Source: Bacillota bacterium (GTDB lineage: Bacteria; Bacillota; Clostridia; Christensenellales; Aristaeellaceae). Taken from it: DNA of 64,000 nucleotides. Position 1 is the first letter of the stretch, and each line of letters starts with the position of its first letter. A model generated the notes under the pieces. That model was not told the origin of the DNA, ran no database searches, and saw only the letters and a program-made list of their open reading frames with translations. The DNA lies in contig JASGUQ010000046.1 in assembly GCA_030057655.1 (NCBI GenBank), forward strand, positions 1 to 64,000, read 5' to 3'. The position numbers and the translations under genes were made by a program. Positions 53,040 through 63,597 of the stretch are shown here, piece after piece.

Positions 53040-53776
53040 AAAAAATCGAGAGCGATTTCTACAGCCATATTCTGAACACACATCTGGATGTGGTTATCTA
53101 CGGCCATGCCGGGCAGCCCTGCCTGGTCTATCCGTCCCAGAACGGCAAGGCCAGGGATTTTGAGGGCTTTGGCATGGTGGAAGTCTGCCGTCCCTGGATT
53201 GACGCGGGCAAACTGCGGCTTTATTGTGTGGATACGATAGATGAACAGACCTGGTCCGCCTACCATTTGCCGCCGCATGAGCGAATGCAGCGCCACGAGG
53301 CCTGGTTCCACCACATCATTGACGAGTTTGTGCCATTTATCTACCGCGACAGCGGCTATCAGGGAAGGCTCATGACCATGGGCTGCAGCATGGGCGCGAC
53401 CCACGCGGCCAACACCATGTTAAGGCGGCCGGACATTTTTGAGTCGGTCATTGCCATGTCCGGCGCTTATGACGGGCGCTGGCTGCTGGCGGGCTATATG
53501 GACGAATTGGTTTACCTGAATTCCCCCCTGGACAGCATCAGGGGGATGAGTCCGGACCATCCCTATGTCGATCTGTTCAACAACAGCCGGATGATTTTCT
53601 GCTGCGGACAGGGCGCCTGGGAGGAGGAGATGCTCCGCTCGCTGAGGCTGCTGGAAGCGGCGATGCATGAAAAAGGCATCCGCCCCTGGGTGGACATCTG
53701 GGGCACGGACGTCAACCACGACTGGGACTGGTGGCGGGTGCAACTGGCCTATTTCCTGGGCAAACTGCTGGACTGA
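53036..53776 (+). CDS. Esterase-family alpha/beta hydrolase coupled to ATP-grasp protein
   Basis: This 246-residue protein has an esterase-D-like fold with the nucleophile motif TMGCSMGATHA near residue 121 and a histidine in GTDVNHDWDWW near the C-terminus. There is no signal peptide. ATGA overlap with the ATP-grasp gene suggests the two work on the same compound, for instance ligation followed by ester or thioester release. This is inference; the substrate is unknown. Confidence 0.83.
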   Translation: MKKIESDFYSHILNTHLDVVIYGHAGQPCLVYPSQNGKARDFEGFGMVEVCRPWIDAGKLRLYCVDTIDEQTWSAYHLPPHERMQRHEAWFHHIIDEFVPFIYRDSGYQGRLMTMGCSMGATHAANTMLRRPDIFESVIAMSGAYDGRWLLAGYMDELVYLNSPLDSIRGMSPDHPYVDLFNNSRMIFCCGQGAWEEEMLRSLRLLEAAMHEKGIRPWVDIWGTDVNHDWDWWRVQLAYFLGKLLD

Positions 53777-53793
53777 CCCTTGGGGGTGTCAAA

Positions 53794-54165
53794 TTGGATC
53801 GTTTGATCGGGTTTTTGTATATTCTGCTGTGCAATTTCGCGGGCGACCTGATAATCGTGCTCACCGGCCTCCCTTTTCCCGGGGCTGTGCTGGGGCTGCT
53901 TCTGATGCTGGCGCTGCTGCTGCTGAAGGTGGTCAAACTGGAACAGGTGGAATCGGCCTCAACCTTGCTCATCAGTTTCATGCTGCTGTTTATTCTGCCT
54001 GGCGCTGTGAAGGTGATGGAGGTGTTTGATAAATTCACCGGCATCATTCCGCAGATTTTTGGGGTCGCCATCATTTCTGCTCTCCTATGTATCTTATCCA
54101 CCGCCTGGGTCTCAAAATGGGTTTCAAAAATGAAAAACAGGTTCAGGAAGGCGGGGAATGCCTGA
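53794..54165 (+). CDS. lrgA: LrgA/CidA family membrane protein
   Basis: This 123-residue protein has four membrane helices and the family motif LPFPGAVLGLLLML. LrgA/CidA proteins are holin-like and, with LrgB/CidB, affect murein hydrolase export, cell lysis or small-molecule transport. A TTG start at 53794 is proposed because GGGGGTG lies seven bases before it and the family usually starts right before the first helix; a longer frame from 53731 would overlap the esterase gene. The stop overlaps lrgB as TGATG. Confidence 0.86.
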   Translation: MDRLIGFLYILLCNFAGDLIIVLTGLPFPGAVLGLLLMLALLLLKVVKLEQVESASTLLISFMLLFILPGAVKVMEVFDKFTGIIPQIFGVAIISALLCILSTAWVSKWVSKMKNRFRKAGNA

Positions 54166-54866
54166 TGGATTGGTCCCTGATCACCACAAGTCCATTGTTT
54201 GGATTTACACTGACCACCCTGGCCCTGGTGTTTTATCATCGTTTGTTCAGGCAGGCTAAATCTCCTCTTTTAAGTCCTTTCCTGTTTGCTTTGATCAGCA
54301 TCATCATCCTGCTGCTGGCGGCCAAAATCCCTTATTCTGATTATGAAAAGGGCGCGTCCATCCTCAGTTTCTTCATGGGGCCCGCGATCGTCGCGCTGGC
54401 CATCCCCATGTACAAACAATTCGACAAGTTGAAGGCCAACGCGCTTCCCATCCTCCTTGGGGTCACTGTGGGCGTTCTGGTTTCTGTCACAAGCGGGGTG
54501 CTGTTGTCCCTTCTGACCGGTTTGTCAAAGGAGATGGCCATTTCCATGGCGCCCAAAGGCGCGACCAGCGCGATTGCGCTCGAACTCTCGGAAACCTTGG
54601 GCGGCAATCCCGCAATGTCGGTCACCTTTGTCAACATCACCGGCATTTTTGTCTATAGTTTTGGCGTCCAGTTTTTGAGACTGTTCAAAATTAAAGAGCC
54701 CTTGCCCCTGGGCATCAGCCTGGGCACCGCCGCGCACGCGATCGGAACCAAACGCGCGATGGAGCTGGGGGATGAGGAGGGTGCTTACGCCTCCCTGGGC
54801 ATCGGCCTTGCGGGCGTCCTGACCTCCCTGTTCATGCCTTTTGTTTTGAGGCTGTTCGGATTATAA
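54165..54866 (+). CDS. lrgB: LrgB/CidB family membrane protein
   Basis: This 233-residue protein has about seven membrane helices and the LrgB signatures FMGPAIVALAIPMYKQ, PKGATSAIALELSETLGG and GTAAHAIGTKRAMELGDEEGAYASL. It forms a two-gene unit with lrgA. The ATG at 54165 overlaps the lrgA stop; an upstream ATG at 54087 lies within lrgA and is not needed. A long hairpin follows. Confidence 0.93.
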   Translation: MDWSLITTSPLFGFTLTTLALVFYHRLFRQAKSPLLSPFLFALISIIILLLAAKIPYSDYEKGASILSFFMGPAIVALAIPMYKQFDKLKANALPILLGVTVGVLVSVTSGVLLSLLTGLSKEMAISMAPKGATSAIALELSETLGGNPAMSVTFVNITGIFVYSFGVQFLRLFKIKEPLPLGISLGTAAHAIGTKRAMELGDEEGAYASLGIGLAGVLTSLFMPFVLRLFGL

Positions 54867-54878
54867 AATAACGATTAA

Positions 54879-54913
54879 AGCAGCGCCCCTGTCTTTTGAA
54901 CGGGGGCGCTGCT
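54879..54913. terminator. Hairpin between convergent lrgB and clpB
   Basis: AGCAGCGCCCC and GGGGCGCTGCT form a perfect 11-bp stem with a 13-base loop. Short A/T tails lie on both sides, so it probably serves both convergent transcripts. Confidence 0.75.
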
Positions 54914-54938
54914 AAATTTGGAAGGGTTTTGCCTTGAG

Positions 54939-57569
<2,631 letters not shown>

Positions 57570-57611
57570 TTTAACCTCTGCTTTTTCATATTCTCAGGCC
57601 AAAGCAGGCAA

Positions 57612-57628
57612 ACTGACCTTCTTTGACC
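57612..57628 (-). promoter_or_regulatory. CtsR operator of clpB
   Basis: On the minus strand the sequence reads GGTCAAA-GAA-GGTCAGT. This matches the tandem heptad recognised by CtsR (GGTCAAA-N3-GGTCAAA) with two mismatches in the second heptad. It lies just downstream of the -10 box, over the expected transcription start, the usual place for CtsR repression. Confidence 0.8.
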
Positions 57629-57636
57629 TTAATGGT

Positions 57637-57664
57637 ATTATAACGCTTTTATAAGCCATGTCAA
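57637..57664 (-). promoter_or_regulatory. Consensus promoter of clpB
   Basis: A perfect TTGACA (57659-57664) and a perfect TATAAT (57637-57642) on the minus strand are 16 bases apart. A strong promoter held down by CtsR is the normal arrangement for clp genes in Firmicutes. Confidence 0.85.
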
Positions 57665-57676
57665 GGTTCTTTTATC

Positions 57677-57705
57677 TTGCGGGTTTCATTAAATATTGAT
57701 ATACT
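57677..57705 (+). promoter_or_regulatory. Promoter of the AI-2E family gene
   Basis: TTGCGG (57677-57682) and TATACT (57700-57705) are 17 bases apart, back to back with the clpB promoter. The ribosome site AGGGAAAGGGG precedes the ATG at 57733. Confidence 0.6.
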
Positions 57706-57732
57706 GCCAATAAGTTACAGGGAAAGGGGAAC

Positions 57733-58875
57733 ATGCTTGTGCTCCGCAACAGGAAATCCTGGCTGCCGCTTGTGATCGGTTTAATGCTGTTCGCTTTTTT
57801 CTTGTTCAGGTTTGATGATATCCTTCAATTAATCATGAAGTTCATGGCCATCGTTTCGCCTTTCATCCTGGGCATTTTCATGGCCCTGATGATCAACCTG
57901 CCCATGCGCAGGATCGATCACTGGCTCAAGATCATTATGCGGAAGTCCATGCTGTTCCCGGTTCGAAGGGCCATCAGCCTGACTTCATCGCTGCTGATTG
58001 TTTTGGCCATTGTGACGGTGCTGATGGTGGTCATCATCCCCGAGATCATTGTAGCGGTCGACCGGCTGATCAGGGTCATCCCCGGGCTCATCAAAGATTT
58101 GGAAGTCTGGCTGGATCAGCAGAACACCAATCTTCGCGCGATGTTTGGCCTGACAGAAACAAATGAAGGCGAGGTGCGCAGCCTCTTCCAGCGCGCGTCC
58201 GCGATTTTGATGGGCGGGCTAAGCTATTCATCCTCTGTGGTCATCTCCGCCGCTTCTTACTTGCTGAACGTGATTGTCGGACTGGTTTTTGCGATCTATC
58301 TTCTTTTCAGCAAAGAAAAGGTTAAAAATCAAATGAACCGCTTGCTGACTGCCGCTTTGCCGGGGAAGACGGGGGAGGAAGCCAAAAAACTGATTTCGCG
58401 TCTGATCAAGGCCTATTCCAACTTCATTTCCGGTCAACTGCTGCAGTCCTTTATTTCTTCATTCCTGACCATACTAACCCTTTTGATTTTTGGATTCCCA
58501 TACGCGGTCCTGATCGGCTTGATCACCTTTGTCGCGGCCTTTATTCCTGTGTTTGGTCCCTATATTTCTGGCTTCCTGGGTCTTTTGCTGGTGATGACAT
58601 CAAACGCCGATTTGGCGCTTTGGTTTTTGCTGGCCTTCTTTGTGGTGCAGCAGGTATCGGGTTCCATCATCTACCCGCGCATCATGGCGGACGCCATCGA
58701 TATCCCTTCCATTTGGGTGCTGGTCGCGGTCACGGTGGGCGGCGGCATCATGGGCATCCCCGGCATGCTTTTCTTCATCCCCCTGACGGCTGTCGCCTTC
58801 CATTATTTATCAGAATATGTCAGAAATAAGGAAAAACAAAAGGGCATAAAGGAGCAGACGATTGATCCTGTGTGA
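57733..58875 (+). CDS. AI-2E family transporter-like membrane protein
   Basis: This 380-residue protein has about seven or eight membrane helices. Family motifs include SPFILGIFMALMINLP near the N-terminus, GFPYAVLIGLITFVAAFIPVFGPYISG in the middle and the conserved QQVSGSIIYPRIMADAIDI loop near residue 320. Members are linked to autoinducer-2 export or sodium/proton antiport, and the true substrate varies. The following ABC ATPase gene overlaps its end by 14 bases, implying coupled expression. Confidence 0.88.
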   Translation: MLVLRNRKSWLPLVIGLMLFAFFLFRFDDILQLIMKFMAIVSPFILGIFMALMINLPMRRIDHWLKIIMRKSMLFPVRRAISLTSSLLIVLAIVTVLMVVIIPEIIVAVDRLIRVIPGLIKDLEVWLDQQNTNLRAMFGLTETNEGEVRSLFQRASAILMGGLSYSSSVVISAASYLLNVIVGLVFAIYLLFSKEKVKNQMNRLLTAALPGKTGEEAKKLISRLIKAYSNFISGQLLQSFISSFLTILTLLIFGFPYAVLIGLITFVAAFIPVFGPYISGFLGLLLVMTSNADLALWFLLAFFVVQQVSGSIIYPRIMADAIDIPSIWVLVAVTVGGGIMGIPGMLFFIPLTAVAFHYLSEYVRNKEKQKGIKEQTIDPV

Positions 58876-59740
58876 AGGGCTGACGCGAAGCCTTGACCGG
58901 AATGGTATATTTGACATTTCTTTTCAGGTAGAAAAAGGCCAGGCGCTTGCACTGCTGGGACCGGCAGACGCAGGCAAGTCGGTCTTGCTCCGGGTGCTGG
59001 CCGGCCAGGTCAGGCAGGATGCCGGAAAAGCAACGATCCTGGGCATGGATTGCTGGAGCATGCGCCAAAAGATTTTTGAAAAAACAGTGTATTTGCCTGC
59101 TTCGCCCTGTCTTGAACCGAAGATGACGGGGGAGGAGTATTTGCGCTTTACAAAGGATTTTTTTGGAGATTTCAACCCGCAAAAGGCGCGGGATTTAACG
59201 GAAAAAATGGACATTGCCCTAACCGGCCAATGCGGCCGCATGTCCCCTGAGGCGCGAAAGAAGTTATCCCTTTTGGCTGCCCTCTCTCAGGACAAGGATG
59301 TGTTTTTGCTGGATGAGCCTTTTTCCGGCCTGGGGCCAAACGCCAGAAACGCCCTCTACGATGTGCTTCAGGATATGCGTGAACGGGGCGCCGCCATCCT
59401 CATGACCTCCCATGTCCTGGATGAGGCGCGCAAAGCCTGCAGCCATGTGTCCATCATCCGCAAGGGCAGGCAGGTGGTGACCCAGGCGGTTGAAGCCTTG
59501 AGCATTACCAGGCAAAAGGTCTACCACATCACCTTTTCTTCGCCCGCTGAGGCAGCTGACTTCGCGGCGGAATGGGAAGCCGGGGTGGAGTTGATCGGCG
59601 CCCGCGCGATGGTCGCGATCCCGTCCAGCCCCAAGACGCTTTTGTCCACCCTTGCGCGATATGATGTGGTTGACTTCATCGGCGGCCGGGAGGAAACGGA
59701 GGAAGGCTTTTTGCGTTATTACGGAGACGACATCGTATGA
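58862..59740 (+). CDS. ABC transporter ATP-binding protein with an atypical signature
   Basis: This 292-residue ATPase keeps Walker A (GPADAGKS, residues 33-40), Walker B with DEP (about 145-153) and the TSHV H-loop. Where the LSGGQ signature should be it reads MSPEARKK (127-134), and the D-loop is SGLGPNAR. It resembles the drug/bacteriocin or Nod-factor export type with a C-terminal regulatory part. The start is a TTG at 58862 with AAAGGAG seven bases before it. It overlaps the permease-like gene by ATGA. Activity is probable but not certain. Confidence 0.82.
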   Translation: MILCEGLTRSLDRNGIFDISFQVEKGQALALLGPADAGKSVLLRVLAGQVRQDAGKATILGMDCWSMRQKIFEKTVYLPASPCLEPKMTGEEYLRFTKDFFGDFNPQKARDLTEKMDIALTGQCGRMSPEARKKLSLLAALSQDKDVFLLDEPFSGLGPNARNALYDVLQDMRERGAAILMTSHVLDEARKACSHVSIIRKGRQVVTQAVEALSITRQKVYHITFSSPAEAADFAAEWEAGVELIGARAMVAIPSSPKTLLSTLARYDVVDFIGGREETEEGFLRYYGDDIV

Positions 59741-60510
59741 TCAAATCCTTGTTTTTCTCTGTTTTCAGCTTCAAACGTCACCTGCCGGAGAGCGTTTTCG
59801 GCTTTTTGTTGGGGATTTTTTCTGTGATCGCCTACCTTGATACGCCGCTTGAAAAAATCCGCTATGTCCAGTCTGAACTGCCTGAATTGTTTACTTTATT
59901 TGGATATTACGGCGCGACCGGCCTTCCCGTCTTTGTCTTGAGCCTTCTGTACGGCTTTTTTATGCCGCTGTTCATCAGCGTGCTCTGCGCCTCAAGCGCT
60001 TATCGTGTTGTGATGCTGCCCGTTCATGACGGCAGGATGGCCTTTTATTCCGCGTCCCGCTACAGCAGGCAGTCTTTGATGTTTACATATTCTCTCGCTG
60101 CTTTGATGCCGGCAGTGTTGTTCAATCTGTCAGTGCTTCTGGCACAGATCATCGCTTCCTTGATCTTTTTTCTGCAGGCCGATCTCCTTGCGTTGTTGCG
60201 GCTCAATCTGGGCTTTTTGATCGTCAGCCTGCTGCTTTCTTCCCTGTGCGTTATGCTTGCCAATTTCAGCAAAACAGAACGGGGTATGAGGGTCAAAACC
60301 CGGATCATCTTAGGTCTCATGCTCCTTTTCCTGGTCTTATCCCGTCTGAAGGGTGCAGGCAACTTAAAGTATCTGACTTTCTGGTCCCTGTTTGAAGGCA
60401 TGCCGCTTCTTTTCGGCAGCGGCGGGTTCCTGTCCGCTTTGCTTGCGGCCCTTTTGGGCGCGCTCATGCTTTTGATGTCCATCCTGTCCTTTTCAAAACG
60501 CGAATTGTGA
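59737..60510 (+). CDS. ABC transporter membrane subunit (unknown substrate)
   Basis: This 257-residue protein has about six membrane helices and no recognisable catalytic motif. It is coupled by ATGA to the ATPase gene and is most likely its permease half, in the manner of ABC-2 exporters. The sequence is too divergent to suggest a substrate. Maltose phosphorylase follows after 13 bases in the same direction, perhaps in one transcript. Confidence 0.75.
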   Translation: MIKSLFFSVFSFKRHLPESVFGFLLGIFSVIAYLDTPLEKIRYVQSELPELFTLFGYYGATGLPVFVLSLLYGFFMPLFISVLCASSAYRVVMLPVHDGRMAFYSASRYSRQSLMFTYSLAALMPAVLFNLSVLLAQIIASLIFFLQADLLALLRLNLGFLIVSLLLSSLCVMLANFSKTERGMRVKTRIILGLMLLFLVLSRLKGAGNLKYLTFWSLFEGMPLLFGSGGFLSALLAALLGALMLLMSILSFSKREL

Positions 60511-60523
60511 GGAGTTGTAGATT

Positions 60524-62800
60524 ATGAGGTCAAATTTCGTTGTTGATCCCTGGAAGGTTATCCAGACCGCCTTTGTGCCGGAAAATCAGCGCTTTGCGGA
60601 AAGCCTGATGTCCCTTGGCAACGGTATCATGGGCATGCGCGGAAACTTTGAGGAAACCTACTCAGGAGATACCCATCAGGGCACCTACATCGGCGGCGTC
60701 TGGTTCCCGGACAAGACGCGCGTGGGCTGGTGGAAAAACGGCTATCCCCGTTATTTTGGCAAGGTCATCAACGCCATGAACCTCATCGGCCTTGAAGTCA
60801 TGGTCGATCAGGAGAAGATCGACGCGGGGAAACTGGAGGTCATCAATTTCTACCGGGAGCTGGACATGTTTACCGGCATCCTGCGCCGCGAGATGACTGT
60901 CAAAACCGACAAAGGCCTGGTCAAGATCAATGCGGAACGCTTTGTGTCCATGGCGGACTCTTCCTGTGTCGCGATCAGGTATGAGGTGACCCCGGATTAT
61001 GAGGCCGAGGTCAGGATCACCGCCTTCCTGGACGGCAACGTCAAAAACGAGGACAGCAACTACGAGGAGACCTTCTGGGTGCAGGAGGACGGCGGCGTGG
61101 TGGAGCACGCCCAGGGCGCCTATCTGGTCGCAAGGACAAAGGAAAATCCTTTTGGCACCCCGCGCTTCACGGTCGCGGCTGCCTTCCGCGTGCTTTCAGA
61201 CATGGAATACATTGAAGACAAGGCCGCGCCCGGCTATGTTTCCCTGACCTTCCTCCAAAACTGCCAGCCCGGTGAAAAGGCCGGCCTGGACAAGATCATC
61301 AATGTCGCGACCGACAGGGATTATGACAGGGAAGAACTCTTTGAGGTAGCCAAGCGCCTGACCCATTACTCAGCCAAGCTGGGCTATGAAGGGCTTAAAT
61401 ACCTGCACGCCACCGCCTGGGAAAAGAAATGGGAAACAGCGGATGTGACCATCTCAGGGGATGAGGAAGCCCAGCAGGGCATCCGCTTCAACCTCTTTCA
61501 TCTGCTTTGCACCTATACGGGCGATGACGCGAGGCTCAACATCGGCCCCAAGGGCTTCACGGGTGAAAAATACGGCGGCGCGACCTACTGGGACACGGAG
61601 GCCTACTGCTTCCCGGTCTACATGGCGACAGCCGGGGAGCACATCGCGCGACAACTGCTGCTTTACCGCCATCAGCAATTGGACGGCGCCTATCACAACG
61701 CGCGGCAGCAGGGGCTCCCGGGCGCTCTTTACCCGATGGTCACCTTCAACGGGATCGAGTGCCACAATGAGTGGGAGATCACCTTCATGGAGCTGCACCG
61801 CAACGGCGCCATCGCCCACGCCATCTTTGACTACACCACCTATACAGGGGATGAGAGCTATTTGCTCAATGAAGGCCTGGAGGTGCTGCTGGGCATTGCC
61901 CGCTTCTGGGTTGGCCGGGTGCACTTCAACGACCGCACCGGGCTGTACATGATCCATGGCGTCACAGGCCCCAATGAGTATGAGAACAACGTCAACAACA
62001 ATTGGTACACCAACCGCATCGCGGCCTGGTGCCTTGACTACTTCCTTCAGGCCTGGCAAAAGGCAAGCGAGGAGCGCAAGGCAGCGCTTCATGTCTCGGA
62101 AGATGAGCTGCGCAAGATGCGGGAAATTTCCGATAACATGTATTATCCGCTTGATGAGGAACGGGGCATTTTCGTCCAGCATGATACCTTCCTGGACAAG
62201 GTGCTGATGCCTGCTTCGCAGCTGCCTCAGGAGGAGCGCCCCTTGAACCAGCACTGGTCCTGGGACAGGATCCTGCGCTCCTGCTTTATCAAACAGGCGG
62301 ATGTTCTGCAGGGGCTTTATTTCCTGGGGCACCTGTATGACAGGGACGCAAAGAAGCGCAATTTTGATTTCTATGAGCCCATGACCGTGCATGAGTCCTC
62401 CCTCTCACCCTGTGTCCACGCCATTTTGGCTGCTGAGATCGGGTATGAAAACAAGGCGGTGGAGCTGTATCACAGGACTGCCCGTCTGGACCTTGACAAC
62501 ATCAACAATGACACAGAGGACGGCCTGCATATCACCAGCATGTCGGGTTCCTGGCTGGTCATCGCCCAGGGTTTTGCCGGTATGCGCACCGTGGACGGCC
62601 TTTCTTTCTGGCCCTTCCTGCCCTCTGACTGGACGGGCTATGCCTTCCGCTTTGAGTACAGGGGGCGCACCGTCAATTTTGAAATGCATGAGGACACCGT
62701 CACCCTGACTCTTTTGTCAGGCGAAGGATTGAACCTGAAGGTCTGGGATGAGGATCTTATGCTGACCGACACCTGGAGCAAAAGGAGCCCGGACGCATGA
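60524..62800 (+). CDS. Maltose phosphorylase (glycoside hydrolase family 65)
   Basis: This 758-residue GH65 enzyme is expected to split maltose with phosphate into glucose and beta-glucose 1-phosphate. The N-terminal beta-sandwich opens with VDPWKVIQTAFVPENQRFAES, and GGVWFPDKTRVGWWKNGYP follows, both typical of maltose phosphorylases. The catalytic glutamate is Glu485 in GPNEYENN, near the position known for the Lactobacillus enzyme. GH65 also contains trehalose and kojibiose phosphorylases, so specificity is probable rather than certain. A beta-phosphoglucomutase gene, its usual partner, is not in the window. GAGGAG precedes the ATG; the stop overlaps the next gene. Confidence 0.9.
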   Translation: MRSNFVVDPWKVIQTAFVPENQRFAESLMSLGNGIMGMRGNFEETYSGDTHQGTYIGGVWFPDKTRVGWWKNGYPRYFGKVINAMNLIGLEVMVDQEKIDAGKLEVINFYRELDMFTGILRREMTVKTDKGLVKINAERFVSMADSSCVAIRYEVTPDYEAEVRITAFLDGNVKNEDSNYEETFWVQEDGGVVEHAQGAYLVARTKENPFGTPRFTVAAAFRVLSDMEYIEDKAAPGYVSLTFLQNCQPGEKAGLDKIINVATDRDYDREELFEVAKRLTHYSAKLGYEGLKYLHATAWEKKWETADVTISGDEEAQQGIRFNLFHLLCTYTGDDARLNIGPKGFTGEKYGGATYWDTEAYCFPVYMATAGEHIARQLLLYRHQQLDGAYHNARQQGLPGALYPMVTFNGIECHNEWEITFMELHRNGAIAHAIFDYTTYTGDESYLLNEGLEVLLGIARFWVGRVHFNDRTGLYMIHGVTGPNEYENNVNNNWYTNRIAAWCLDYFLQAWQKASEERKAALHVSEDELRKMREISDNMYYPLDEERGIFVQHDTFLDKVLMPASQLPQEERPLNQHWSWDRILRSCFIKQADVLQGLYFLGHLYDRDAKKRNFDFYEPMTVHESSLSPCVHAILAAEIGYENKAVELYHRTARLDLDNINNDTEDGLHITSMSGSWLVIAQGFAGMRTVDGLSFWPFLPSDWTGYAFRFEYRGRTVNFEMHEDTVTLTLLSGEGLNLKVWDEDLMLTDTWSKRSPDA

Positions 62801-63597
62801 AAAAACTGTTTATTTCAGCAGACATTGAAGGAACCTGCGGCATCGCTTCCTGGAAGGAGACGGAAAAGAACAACCCGGACTATGCCCGCTTTGCCAAAAG
62901 GATGACCATGGAGGTCGCGGCGGCCTGCCTGGGCGCGCTGGAAGGCGGCATGGAGCAGGTTATTGTTCGGGACGCCCATGATTCCGCCATGAACATCGAC
63001 AGCGCCCTTTTGCCCAAAGAGGCCCAGCTGATCAGGGGCTGGGGCCGGGATCCCCTGTGCATGATGTCAGGCCTGGATGGCAGCTTCCACGGGGCGGTTC
63101 TCACCGGCTATCATGACGCCGCGGGCACTGGCAGCAATCCCTTGTCCCACACCATGACCACCAGCCTGGTCTGGCTGACCCTCAACGGGGAACTTTTGTC
63201 CGAAGGCGTGATCAGCGCCTACACCGCTGCCTATTATAAGGTGCCGGTTTTAGCGGTGTCAGGCGATGCCGGCATCTGCGCCAGAATGAAGGCCCTGATC
63301 CCGGGCTGTGCTGCGGTCGCGCTCAACAAAGGTGACGGCAACCGGGTAACGAGCGTTCACCCGGAGACCGCGCTGGAAATGATCAGGGAGGCGGTCAAGC
63401 AGACCTGCCTTGCGGACAGGGAACAGTTCATGCTGGATATGCCCGAGAAGTTTGCTCTGGAAGTGCGTTACATGAGGCATGACAAGGCGTATTCAGCGGG
63501 CTTTTACCCGGGCGTTCAGCGGCTGGACAGCCACACCCTGCGCTATGAGTCGTTTGACTGGTATGAAGTGCTGCGCATGATGCACTTTTGCCTATGA
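62797..63597 (+). CDS. M55 family metallopeptidase (DppA-like D-aminopeptidase)
   Basis: This 266-residue protein matches the DppA family of zinc D-aminopeptidases. Metal ligands are visible in SADIEG (Asp8/Glu10 region), RDAHDS (His61) and TGYHDAAG (His106). Members cut peptides with N-terminal D-residues, such as wall-derived D-Ala-D-Ala. It overlaps the maltose phosphorylase gene and the following carrier gene by ATGA on both sides, so the three are translated together. The link between sugar phosphorolysis and a D-peptidase is unexplained. Confidence 0.88.
   Translation: MKKLFISADIEGTCGIASWKETEKNNPDYARFAKRMTMEVAAACLGALEGGMEQVIVRDAHDSAMNIDSALLPKEAQLIRGWGRDPLCMMSGLDGSFHGAVLTGYHDAAGTGSNPLSHTMTTSLVWLTLNGELLSEGVISAYTAAYYKVPVLAVSGDAGICARMKALIPGCAAVALNKGDGNRVTSVHPETALEMIREAVKQTCLADREQFMLDMPEKFALEVRYMRHDKAYSAGFYPGVQRLDSHTLRYESFDWYEVLRMMHFCL

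Noticed and set aside
61454..62392. 312-residue minus-strand frame
   Set aside because: It is antisense to maltose phosphorylase, with no supporting signals.
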